NCBI GenBank assembly: GCA_023459275.1
Contig: JAEWVC010000019.1
Coordinates: 62,001 to 126,000, forward strand
Source: Bacillota bacterium
GTDB taxonomy: Bacteria > Bacillota > Clostridia > Christensenellales > Aristaeellaceae
DNA: 64,000 nucleotides
Reading direction: 5' to 3'
This document shows positions 20,171 to 28,175 of this stretch, one piece after another (positions within the stretch are counted from its first letter, which is position 1; the number at the start of each line of letters is the position of its first letter). The position numbers were made by a program, and so were the translations under genes. The notes under the pieces were generated by a model that worked only from the letters and a program-made list of their open reading frames with translations, ran no database searches and was not told where the DNA came from.

Positions 20171-20671
20171 ATGTCTCTTCACCTTCAGCGCCTCTCCCCC
20201 TTGGATGGCCCCGCCATCCATGCTCTCACCCAAATGCTCCCCAAGGAGGAAAACGGCTTCCAAAACTCCGCCTATGGCCTTTCCCCGGAGGAATTCCCCG
20301 CATGGCTGAAAAAACAGCATGACATGTCCCTGGGCATCGGCCTTCCGGAGGGCTATGTCCCGCAAACCATCTACTGGCTTATGGACGGCGATACGCCTGT
20401 GGGCATGTGCAAGCTGCGCGTTCAGCTCAGCGAGGCGTTGCTGAAACGCGGCGGCAACATCGGCTATGCCATCGCCCCCTTCGCCCGGGGCAGGGGTTAC
20501 GGCAAGGAGCAACTGCGCCTCCTGCTGGACATCGCACGCAGGCATGGCCTTGCAAGGGTGCTCATCACTGCCAACAACGACAACAAAGCCTCCATCGGCG
20601 TAGCATTGGCCAACGGCGGCGTTATCGAAAGGGTATCGGAAGAAGAGCATTACATTTGGATTACGCTTTGA
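20171..20671 (+). CDS. GNAT-family N-acetyltransferase
   Basis: 166 residues. Acetyl-CoA binding motif A is seen as IAPFARGRGYGKEQLRLLL (R/Q-x-x-G-x-G/A type), followed by a beta-5/alpha-4 region VLITANNDNKASIGVALANG, which is typical of GNATs acting on small molecules or antibiotics. The substrate is not predictable. GGAGG lies 12 bases before ATG 20171, slightly far. It is followed 33 bases later by a VOC gene on the same strand. Confidence 0.85.
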   Translation: MSLHLQRLSPLDGPAIHALTQMLPKEENGFQNSAYGLSPEEFPAWLKKQHDMSLGIGLPEGYVPQTIYWLMDGDTPVGMCKLRVQLSEALLKRGGNIGYAIAPFARGRGYGKEQLRLLLDIARRHGLARVLITANNDNKASIGVALANGGVIERVSEEEHYIWITL

Positions 20672-20704
20672 TGCACCGCTGCATGCAAACGAAGGGAGTT
20701 GCCC

Positions 20705-21097
20705 ATGAGCGTCTTGTCCAATAGTGTCCATACCGGCCTGTTTGTAGAGAATATGGAAAAGATGGTGGCCTTCTACCGGGACATCCTGGGCTTTGAAACG
20801 GATTGGGACGGCGGCCCCTTTGCCGGCTTCAAAGTGCAGGACGGCGGTCTGTTCATGTTTGACAGAAAGCAGTTCGCACAGGCCATGAACCAGCCCTATT
20901 CCCCGCCCCGAGGTCTTAATCAAACCATGGAAATCGGCATAGGCGTCCCCACAAAGGAGGACGTGGACAGCGAATACCGGCGCCTGTCCGCTCTTGGCGT
21001 AAAATCCCTCACAGGCGAGCCTGTTACCCAGCCCTGGGGCCAAAGGAACTTTTGGATCGCAGACCCGGAAGGCAATTACATTGAAATCGCCTGCTGA
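20705..21097 (+). CDS. VOC (glyoxalase/bleomycin-resistance) superfamily protein
   Basis: 130 residues forming a paired beta-alpha-beta fold: HTGLFVENMEKMVAFYRDIL with metal-site His at the start, FKVQDGGLFMF, MEIGIGVPTKEDVDSEY, and the closing NFWIADPEGNYIEIAC with the Glu ligand. These features fit a metal-dependent VOC enzyme or binding protein; no specific reaction can be given. ATG 20705 follows GGGAG. Probably co-transcribed with the GNAT gene; the transcript would run into the repeat at 21098. Confidence 0.82.
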   Translation: MSVLSNSVHTGLFVENMEKMVAFYRDILGFETDWDGGPFAGFKVQDGGLFMFDRKQFAQAMNQPYSPPRGLNQTMEIGIGVPTKEDVDSEYRRLSALGVKSLTGEPVTQPWGQRNFWIADPEGNYIEIAC

Positions 21098-21241
21098 TAC
21101 TATTTTGTTCAAAGCGGCGAGGGTTTTTCGATGCAGGGCAAGAAGACAGGTCGAGGCGTAGCAACGCCGCGCTGAACGGAAGCGACACAGTTCCGCGCGA
21201 AAAGAACCGCGGCAACGGCGAAATAGTGTTTAGAAGTAGTA
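21098..21241. repeat. 145-bp repeat with inverted ends, copy 1
   Basis: Starts TACTATTTTG one base after the VOC stop codon and ends in AGAAGTAGTA. It aligns over its whole length with 61514-61658, sharing blocks such as TTTTCGATGCAGG, GACACAG and GCGCGAAAAGAACCGC. No ORF is conserved between copies. MITE-like or RNA-like. Confidence 0.75.
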
Positions 21242-21327
21242 GGATATCCGGTACAATATTCGCGCCGCAGCAAGGTGGCTTCTGCCTTTGTCATCAGCTC
21301 GCACGCGGAATATCATACAAACAAATA

Positions 21328-21381
21328 CACGGCAGCCAATCTCCGGAGCCTTCTCGAGCCGCATTGCCTGCCGTGCTTTTT
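21328..21381 (+). terminator. Long hairpin terminator between convergent genes
   Basis: CACGGCAGCCAAT (21328-21340) pairs with ATTGCCTGCCGTG (21363-21375) with one mismatch. It is followed by CTTTTTATTT on the plus strand, and the minus strand also shows a T-rich tail. The remaining bases of the 21242-21421 gap show nothing else. Confidence 0.65.
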
Positions 21382-21421
21382 ATTTGCACGGTCATGGATG
21401 CGCCCCTGCAGGCATGCGTGT

Positions 21422-22786
21422 CTATTCCTCCGGCACCGCTTCCAGCGGCCTGATATACTTTTTGTCTGCCCAGAAGAACAGCACCACGCACAGCACCAGG
21501 GAAACCGCCTCTGCCAGAGGGATGGCCCACCATACCCCAAGGATGCCGATCGCTTCCGACAGAAAATAGGCCGCGGGCAGCAGCACCACCAATTGGCGCA
21601 CCATGGAGATGCCGAGGCTCAGCGTGCCGTTGCCGATGGCCTGGAATACGGTGGATAGGATGATGCCTCCCGCCGCCATCACAAACGAAATGGAAATGAT
21701 GCGTAGCGCCGGGATGCCCACCGCCAGCATATCCGGCGTGGCGTCGAACAGGGACATCAATACCCCGGGCGCAAGCCAGAAAAGCAGCGTTCCCAGCCCC
21801 ATGATCCCTACGGCGTAATATAGGGCCACCCGCACCGTTTCATAAATGCGCTTCACATTCCTGGCCCCGAAGTTATACCCCACGATGGCGATCAGCCCGC
21901 CCGTCAGCCCGAATACTGGCATGAATACAAAGCTCTGCAGCCTGAAATACAGCCCGGCGACCGCTACCGCCACCTCGCTCATGGGGCCAAGGATCCAGTT
22001 CATCGCCATCACCATGGCTGATCCCACCGCCTGCATGATGATGCCTGGGAAACCAACCCGGTAAATCTCCTTGATGATGCCGGCCTTGGGCCTGAAGCCC
22101 CGGATATGCACCCTCAATTCCTTATTGCGCGTCTGGTTCAGCACGATGGCCAGCATCATGGCCACGATCTGCCCGATCACCGTGGCGATGGCCGCGCCGG
22201 TTACCCCCATTCCAAACACGAAGATAAACAGCGGGTCCAGCAAGATATTCAAGCCCGCGCCGGTGATTTGAACGATCATGTTATACACCGTGTTCCCGGT
22301 CCCCTGCATGATCCGTTCCATGGAAATGGAAGTGAACAGGCCAAAGGAAAACACGGTAACGATGCCAAGATAGCTGCTCCCCATTTGAAACGTCGTCGCA
22401 TCCGTAGTGAAGCCGTGCATGAACCTTCCGCTGAAAAAGAGGCCGAACAGTGCGAAAGCCACCCAGCCGATAAGCTCCAGAAAGATGCCGTTCACGGCTG
22501 CGTCATGGGCCTCCTCATGGCGCCTTTCCCCCAGACGGCGGGAGATCAGGCTGTTGATGCCAACCCCCGTGCCCACAGCCACCGCGATCATCAGCATCTG
22601 GATGGGGAACACGTATTGCAGGGCGCTCAGCGCCTCTTTCTTTTCCTCCAGCCGGGAAATATAAATACTGTCCACGATATTGTACAGCGCCTGGATCAGC
22701 ATGGACAGCATAATGGGCGATGATATTTTAAGAATCAGCCGGGGAATGGGCATCGTGCCCATCCTTTGGGAAGTCTTGGGGTGCAT
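21422..22786 (-). CDS. MATE-family efflux transporter
   Basis: 454 residues, twelve membrane segments in two halves. MATE features seen: PIPRLILKISSPIMLSML and ALYNIVDSIYISRL in helix 1-2, AVAVGTGVGINSLISRRLGE, GLNILLDPLFIFVFGMGVTGAAIATVIGQ, and in the second half GLTGGLIAIVGYNFGARN. MATE proteins export drugs or metabolites in exchange for Na+ or H+. ATG 22786 is preferred, 11 bases after GGAGG; an upstream TTG at 22804 overlaps that ribosome site. Monocistronic. Confidence 0.92.
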   Translation of the reverse strand: MHPKTSQRMGTMPIPRLILKISSPIMLSMLIQALYNIVDSIYISRLEEKKEALSALQYVFPIQMLMIAVAVGTGVGINSLISRRLGERRHEEAHDAAVNGIFLELIGWVAFALFGLFFSGRFMHGFTTDATTFQMGSSYLGIVTVFSFGLFTSISMERIMQGTGNTVYNMIVQITGAGLNILLDPLFIFVFGMGVTGAAIATVIGQIVAMMLAIVLNQTRNKELRVHIRGFRPKAGIIKEIYRVGFPGIIMQAVGSAMVMAMNWILGPMSEVAVAVAGLYFRLQSFVFMPVFGLTGGLIAIVGYNFGARNVKRIYETVRVALYYAVGIMGLGTLLFWLAPGVLMSLFDATPDMLAVGIPALRIISISFVMAAGGIILSTVFQAIGNGTLSLGISMVRQLVVLLPAAYFLSEAIGILGVWWAIPLAEAVSLVLCVVLFFWADKKYIRPLEAVPEE

Positions 22787-22883
22787 CAGGGATTCTTCCT
22801 CCAAATCATTACTGTCTGTCCATCATAACATGAATAAAATTATTGTGCAAAGTCAATTTGAAAATGTCCGCGGGCAAAAAAGG

Positions 22884-22915
22884 CTGCCATGCCGGAAGCT
22901 TTTCCGGCGTGGCAG
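22884..22915 (-). terminator. gltX terminator
   Basis: On the minus strand a 14-base stem (CTGCCACGCCGGAA with TTCCGGCATGGCAG) is followed by CCTTTTTT, 25 bases after the gltX stop. Confidence 0.8.
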
Positions 22916-22939
22916 TCCCATTATCCTGTTTATATTTAC

Positions 22940-24391
22940 CTACTGCGCTTTTTGAAGCCTTTGAATCCCGTCCTCTATCCGGCGAAGCGTTTCTGCCTTG
23001 CCCAGCAGGTACGCGATCTCAATGGCCCCGCCCGGCGTGTTCGCCTGCCCGCTTAAGGCAATGCGCAGGGGCCACAGCACCTGGCCGTTCTTCTTCCCGC
23101 TTTTCTCTATGGCGGCCATCACAGCCTCATGGATGGAGGCTTCCGTCCAGTCCTGAATCCCATGAAGCACCGGCCTCATCATTTCCAGCGCTTCCAGGGA
23201 AACAGGCACATCCGTCTTCATCTTCTTGTGGGTATAGATCTCAAGATCATACGCCGGAAGCTCGGCAAGGAATTTCACCATGTCCGGCGCCCGGTTGAAT
23301 ACCTCCGTACGGCCCTGCATCAGCTCCGCCAGGCGCCGGTAATCCATGCTTTTTCCCGCCAATACCTGGTCAAACCAGGGCGTCACCATATCAAGGTACT
23401 GCTCAAAATCCATTTTTCGGATGTACTCGCTGTTGAACCAGGTGAGCTTTTCCATGTTGAAAATGGCCGGAGCCTTGTTGAGGCCCTTCAGATCAAAGAC
23501 CTCCACCAGTTCATCAAGGGTAAAGAATTCCCGGTCATCCCCCGGGCTCCAGCCCAGCAGCGCAATAAAATTGATGACGGCATCCTTCACATAGCCCATG
23601 CTCAGCAAGTCTTCAAAGGAGGGGTCCCCGTGCCGCTTGGACAGCTTGCGGGTGGCGTCCTTCATCACCACGGGCAGGTGCACGTACACCGGCTTTTCCC
23701 AGCCGAAAGCCTCGTACAGCAAATTGTACTTGGGCGTGGAGGAAAGGTACTCCGTACCCCGCATCACGTGGGTGATGTCCATCAGATGGTCGTCCACCAC
23801 ATTGGCAAAGTTGTAGGTGGGCAGCCCGTCGGCCTTGATGAGCACGTTGTCGTCCAGCGTCTCGCAGGCCGCCTCCACGTGGCCGAACAGCGCGTCTTCA
23901 AAGGAAGCGGTACCAGACTCCGGTATGTTTTGCCGGATCACATACGGCTCGCCGGACGCCATCCGCCTTTTTGCCTCCTCCTTGCCGATGTGCAGACACT
24001 TTTTGTCGTACTTGAAGGTTTCGCCCCTTGCCTGGGCCGCCGCCCGGCGCTCTTCAAGCTCTTCCTTAGTACAAAAGCAGGGGTAAGCCGCGCCCTTTTC
24101 AATCAGCTCCAGGGCATAGGGCAGGTACATATGCTTCCGCTGGGTCTGGATATACGGGCCATACTCTCCGCCCACATCCGGCCCCTCATCATAATACAGC
24201 CCGGCGGCCCGCATGGACTTGTAGATCAGCTCCACCGCGCCGGGAACCTCCCGCTCCTGGTCGGTGTCCTCAATGCGCAGGATAAATGTCCCTTTGTTTT
24301 TCTTCGCAAACAAATACGTGTACAGCGCCGTTCTCAGGCCCCCCAGGTGCAGATACCCCGTGGGGCTGGGCGCAAACCGTGTGCGTACCAT
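22940..24391 (-). CDS. gltX: Glutamyl-tRNA synthetase
   Basis: Class I synthetase, 483 residues. ATG 24391 follows AAAGGAGG by six bases. HIGH-type motif FAPSPTGYLHLGGLRTALY at the N-terminus, RIEDTDQER, the KMSKS-type KLSKRHGD near residue 245, and the alpha-helical anticodon-binding C-terminal half. A glutaminyl-tRNA synthetase is encoded 258 bases away on the same strand. So this GltX may be discriminating (charging only tRNA-Glu), but specificity cannot be read directly. No T-box leader was found upstream; the gap holds two repeat elements. Confidence 0.97.
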   Translation of the reverse strand: MVRTRFAPSPTGYLHLGGLRTALYTYLFAKKNKGTFILRIEDTDQEREVPGAVELIYKSMRAAGLYYDEGPDVGGEYGPYIQTQRKHMYLPYALELIEKGAAYPCFCTKEELEERRAAAQARGETFKYDKKCLHIGKEEAKRRMASGEPYVIRQNIPESGTASFEDALFGHVEAACETLDDNVLIKADGLPTYNFANVVDDHLMDITHVMRGTEYLSSTPKYNLLYEAFGWEKPVYVHLPVVMKDATRKLSKRHGDPSFEDLLSMGYVKDAVINFIALLGWSPGDDREFFTLDELVEVFDLKGLNKAPAIFNMEKLTWFNSEYIRKMDFEQYLDMVTPWFDQVLAGKSMDYRRLAELMQGRTEVFNRAPDMVKFLAELPAYDLEIYTHKKMKTDVPVSLEALEMMRPVLHGIQDWTEASIHEAVMAAIEKSGKKNGQVLWPLRIALSGQANTPGGAIEIAYLLGKAETLRRIEDGIQRLQKAQ

Positions 24392-24403
24392 GAACCCTCC
24401 TTT

Positions 24404-24470
24404 CCAGGGGGCACCGCCCCCTGGATCCCTGCAAAGGGATGTCATCCCTTTGGAATCCCGCTATGAATTT
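24404..24470. repeat. Double-hairpin repeat, copy a
   Basis: CCAGGGGGC ... GCCCCCTGG hairpin followed by AAAGGGATGTCATCCCTTT and GGAATCCC. Same design as 46384-46448 and 48805-48873. Confidence 0.7.
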
Positions 24471-24483
24471 AACAAATTTCCCG

Positions 24484-24654
24484 GGATGCATGGAAGGGGC
24501 GGAGCTCCTTCCATTATAATCGTGTCGCCCGGCATAGCCTACGCGCGCGGGGCGCTTGCGAAGCAAGCATTCCTTACACGATTTCACGGCCGTATGCCGA
24601 TAGGCATACAGGGAAATCGTGCAGGCTCGCTAAAATGGCAAAGCCATTTTAGCG
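24484..24654 (+). repeat. Structured intergenic element, copy 2 (glnS-gltX gap)
   Basis: Same hairpin order as 5889-6080. The long helix is CACGATTTC (24577-24585) with GAAATCGTG (24613-24621), enclosing GTATGCC-GATA-GGCATAC. The final hairpin is CGCTAAAATGGC-AAA-GCCATTTTAGCG (24628-24654). Both helices differ in sequence from copy 1 but still pair. The last hairpin overlaps the stop codon of glnS, which is on the opposite strand. Confidence 0.7.
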
Positions 24655-26355
24655 ATTTACCTTCGCCCAGCTATCCTTCAAAGTAACGGTACGATTGAAA
24701 ACGGGCTTTCCCGCCGTGGAATCCTCATCCTTGCAGAAGTACCCCATGCGTAAAAACTGGAACGTCGCGCCATTTTCGGCTTCTTTCAGCGCCGGTTCGC
24801 CAAAGCCTTTCGCAACGACCAGGCTGGCTTTGTTCAAACGGCTGATGAAGTCCTTCTTTTCGGGAACCACCTTTTCCGCCGTCTCATCCTCTTCCTCCTC
24901 CTGGTCGTTTTCGTCGGCCAGCAGGGGTTCGTACAGCCGGAATTCCATGGGCACGGCGTCCGCGGCGTTCACCCAGTGCAGCGTGCCTTTCACCTTGCGG
25001 GCCGCGCCTTCGCTGCCACTGTGGCTTGTTAGGTCCACAGTGCAGCGGAGCTGTGCCACCCTGCCGCTGTCATCCTTCACGCACTCCTCGCAGCGGATGA
25101 TATACGCGCCCTTCAACCGCACCTCGCCGCCGGGGAAGAGCCGAAAGAACTTCTTTGCCGGCTCTTCCATGAAATCTTCCTGCTCAATATACAGTTCCCG
25201 GCCAAAGGCTACCTTCCGGGTACCCATTTCGGGATGCTCCGGATGGTTCTCCATCTCCAGCGTTTCCGTTTCGCCTTCGGGCCAGTTGGTAAGCACGATT
25301 TTCAGGGGATTCAAAACCGCCATGGCCCTGTTCGCCTTGTTTCCCAGGTCTTCCCGGACGCAATGCTCCAGGAAGTTGAAATCCACCACGCTGTTGGCCT
25401 TGTTGACACCGACCCGGTCGATGAAGTCCCGTATGGCTTCCGGCGTATAGCCCCTTCTGCGCATGGCACACAGCGTGGGCATGCGGGGATCATCCCAGCC
25501 GGAAACAAAACCTTCCTCCACCAGGCGGCGCAGGTACCGCTTGCTCATGATGGTTCTTGTAATGTTCAGCCGCGCGAACTCAATTTGACGGGGTTTGCCG
25601 GGCAGCAGATGCGCCGATTTTTCCACCACCCAGTCGTACAGCGGCCTGTGATCCTCGTACTCCAGGGAGCAGAGGCTGTGGGTCACGCCCTCCAGCGCGT
25701 CGCCGATGGGATGGGCATAGTCGTACATGGGGTAGATGCACCATTTCTTGCCCGTGCGGTGGTGTTCCTTGTACAGGATGCGGTACATGGCCGGGTCCCG
25801 CATGTTGATGTTGGGGGAGGCCATATCGATCTTGGCCCGCAGCACATACCGGCCCTCCGGGAACTCCCCCGCCCGCATGCGCCGGAACAGATCCAGGCTC
25901 TCGTTTACAGGCCGGTCGCGCCAGGGAGAATTCTTTCCGGGGGATGTCAGCGTGCCCCTATATTCCCGCATCTGCTCCTGGGTGAGCTCATCCACATATG
26001 CCAGGCCGCGCCCGATCCAGTCCTCGGCGATCTCATAGCATTTTTCATAGTAATCGCTGGCGAAGAACAATCCGCCCTTCCACTCAAACCCCAGCCAGCG
26101 GATATCGGCCATGATGCCGTCCACATACTCCGTCTCTTCCTTGGCGGGGTTGGTATCGTCAAAGCGCAGGTTGCAAAGCCCGTCATACTTGTCCGCCGTG
26201 CCGAAATCCGCCACCAGTGCCTTGCAGTGGCCGATGTGCAGGTAACCGTTCGGTTCGGGAGGGAAACGGGTGTGGACACGCTGGTAACGCCCTGCCTTCA
26301 GGTCCTGGTCGATGGCATCCCAAATAAAATTGCTTCGTGCCGCTTCGTTTTCCAT
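24649..26355 (-). CDS. glnS: Glutaminyl-tRNA synthetase
   Basis: Class I enzyme charging tRNA-Gln directly. 568 residues from ATG 26355, after GGGAGG. Motifs: RFPPEPNGYLHIGHCKAL (HIGH), NLRFDDTNPAKEETEYVDGI, the MSK-type loop (RTIMSKRYLRRLVEEGFV), then two beta-barrel anticodon domains ending VTLKDSWAKVNR. An acidic insert (NDQEEEEDETAEK) lies near residue 490. Many Clostridia rely on the GatCAB route for Gln-tRNA, so a GlnS here is notable; the family is thought to have spread to bacteria from eukaryotes. It lies upstream of gltX on the same strand. Confidence 0.97.
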   Translation of the reverse strand: MENEAARSNFIWDAIDQDLKAGRYQRVHTRFPPEPNGYLHIGHCKALVADFGTADKYDGLCNLRFDDTNPAKEETEYVDGIMADIRWLGFEWKGGLFFASDYYEKCYEIAEDWIGRGLAYVDELTQEQMREYRGTLTSPGKNSPWRDRPVNESLDLFRRMRAGEFPEGRYVLRAKIDMASPNINMRDPAMYRILYKEHHRTGKKWCIYPMYDYAHPIGDALEGVTHSLCSLEYEDHRPLYDWVVEKSAHLLPGKPRQIEFARLNITRTIMSKRYLRRLVEEGFVSGWDDPRMPTLCAMRRRGYTPEAIRDFIDRVGVNKANSVVDFNFLEHCVREDLGNKANRAMAVLNPLKIVLTNWPEGETETLEMENHPEHPEMGTRKVAFGRELYIEQEDFMEEPAKKFFRLFPGGEVRLKGAYIIRCEECVKDDSGRVAQLRCTVDLTSHSGSEGAARKVKGTLHWVNAADAVPMEFRLYEPLLADENDQEEEEDETAEKVVPEKKDFISRLNKASLVVAKGFGEPALKEAENGATFQFLRMGYFCKDEDSTAGKPVFNRTVTLKDSWAKVNR

Positions 26356-26603
26356 AAAAAAACCTCCCGCTCATCAAAATTGTTCTTTGTCTGTTCTTCC
26401 ACAATCGCTGCGGATTGCATCATTATATCCGTTATGGATGGAAATTACAAGACAGCGCGCAGGTTTTTGCCGCCTCATCCTTGCCTCTGCCGTGCTTCTG
26501 GCTTCTTTCTTCCAATCTTTTGCCGTCCGCTTTCCTGGCGATGATACCCTGCTCACAGTGCACAGGTAAGCTGTTGCCGAAAAAAAGAAAAGGAGAAGAC
26601 CGT

Positions 26604-28076
26604 ATGAAGAAGCTGCTTTCCATCATCCTGGCGCTGGCGCTGATCCTTTCCATGACCGCCTTCGCCATGGCGGAGCCTGCCGCCGCAACCCCCAAGTACG
26701 TTTTCATGTTCATCGGCGACGGCCAGGGCTCTCCCCAAATCACCGCGGCCCAATACTACCTGGGCACCCTTGAAAACCCCGAGGCCGTCATGCCCGTCCC
26801 CGCCCAGCTTTCCTTCACTGGTTTCAACAGCCTGGGCCTGATCACCACGTATGATGCCACTTCCTTCTGCCCGGACTCCGCCTCCACCGCCACCTCCATG
26901 GCCAGCGGCAACAAGACGCTCTCCGGCGTGCTGAACTACAACGTGGACAAGACGGAATCCTTCAAGCTCATCACCGAATACGCAAAGGAAGCCGGCATGA
27001 AGGTGGGCGTTATCACCAGCGTGTCCCTGGACCACGCCACCCCCGCCGCCTACTATGCCAAGGTCCCCAGCCGCAGCCAATACTATGATATCTCCGTGCA
27101 GGGTCTTTCCGGCACCACCCTGGACTTCCTGGCCGGCGGCTCCTTCCTGCAGCCCAAGGGCAAGGAAGGCGATCAAAAAGACCTGATGGACATCGCCCAG
27201 GAAAACGGCTGGACCGTTGTGCGCAAGGCGGATGACATCCGCGCCATCACCAAGGATTCCGGCCGTGTGCTGGCCATGGTGGAGGATGTGGATGCCTCCC
27301 AGGCCATGCAGTATGAGATCGACAGGATGCACATGAATGCCAACGGCGGGGATTCCCTCTCCCTGGCGGACATCGTCAAGGCCGGTATCGCCGATCTTGA
27401 TAACGAGAACGGCTTCTACCTGATGACCGAAGGCGGCAAGATAGACTGGACCTGCCACGCCAACGATGCCATCACTTCCATCTATGACTCCCTGGCCTTC
27501 TCCGATGCGGTCCAGGTGGCCATCGACTTCGCGGCGCAGCATCCCGCTGACACGCTGATTATCGTCACCGGTGACCACGAAACCGGCGGCATGACCATCG
27601 GCTTCGCCACCACCGCCTACGAAACCCACTTCAACTACCTCAAGAACGCCAAGGTCTCCTACCAGGAGTTCGACAAGGTCATCACCGATATGCGGACCAG
27701 CAAGGCCACCTTTGAAGATGCCCTTAAGGCTATCGAAGCCTACTACGGCCTGACCACCGCCGCCGACCAGCCCCTCACCCTTACGGAAAGCGAGCTTTCG
27801 ACCCTCCAAAAGGCTTTCAACCTGAGCATGCAGGAGAAGGCCGACCGGCAGCTTGGCGATGAGGAAGCCCTGGCCTACGGTGGGTATGAACCCCTGTCCG
27901 TGACCGTCACCCACATTTTCAACAACAAGGCCGGTATCGCCTACACCTCCTATGCCCACACCGGCCTGCAGATTCCCGTATACGCCCAGGGCGTGAACGC
28001 CTCTCTCTTCGGCGGACAGTATGACAACACCCAAATCTTCGTAAAGACCATGGAAGCCATGGGTCTTGCGCAATAA
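26604..28076 (+). CDS. Secreted alkaline phosphatase
   Basis: Hydrolyses phosphate monoesters outside the membrane. 490 residues with a signal peptide at 1-23 (LLSIILALALILSMTAFAMA). Metal ligand Asp39 lies in FIGDGQGS. The nucleophile Ser92 is in CPDSASTATSMASG. Further ligands are in DHATPAAYY, TEGGKIDWTCHAND and TGDHETGG. It starts at ATG 26604 after AAAGGAGAAG; the longer open frame upstream has no ribosome site. No Pho-type regulator is adjacent and a terminator follows, so it is monocistronic. Confidence 0.93.
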   Translation: MKKLLSIILALALILSMTAFAMAEPAAATPKYVFMFIGDGQGSPQITAAQYYLGTLENPEAVMPVPAQLSFTGFNSLGLITTYDATSFCPDSASTATSMASGNKTLSGVLNYNVDKTESFKLITEYAKEAGMKVGVITSVSLDHATPAAYYAKVPSRSQYYDISVQGLSGTTLDFLAGGSFLQPKGKEGDQKDLMDIAQENGWTVVRKADDIRAITKDSGRVLAMVEDVDASQAMQYEIDRMHMNANGGDSLSLADIVKAGIADLDNENGFYLMTEGGKIDWTCHANDAITSIYDSLAFSDAVQVAIDFAAQHPADTLIIVTGDHETGGMTIGFATTAYETHFNYLKNAKVSYQEFDKVITDMRTSKATFEDALKAIEAYYGLTTAADQPLTLTESELSTLQKAFNLSMQEKADRQLGDEEALAYGGYEPLSVTVTHIFNNKAGIAYTSYAHTGLQIPVYAQGVNASLFGGQYDNTQIFVKTMEAMGLAQ

Positions 28077-28091
28077 CGCCTTCCCCCATCA

Positions 28092-28134
28092 AGGGGCCGT
28101 CCCTTCAGGAGTGGTTTTCCGGGGGGCGGCCTCT
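28092..28134 (+). terminator. Terminator after the alkaline phosphatase gene
   Basis: AGGGGCCGTCCC ... GGGGGCGGCCTCT with a T-rich end (TTTCTTG). Confidence 0.65.
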
Positions 28135-28175
28135 TTCTTGCCCGGATAACGCTGCGAAAAGAGGCGCGATTACAC

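Noticed and set aside
23129..24466. 445-codon plus-strand ORF opposite gltX
   Set aside because: Shadow of gltX codons; no start context and no domain.
22787..24648. T-box or other tRNA-dependent leader for gltX or glnS
   Set aside because: No AGGGTGG-type T-box core or specifier stem was found; the gap is filled by two repeat elements instead.
26553..28073. 506-codon minus-strand ORF opposite the alkaline phosphatase
   Set aside because: Gly/Val/His-rich shadow; the plus-strand product has all catalytic motifs and a signal peptide.
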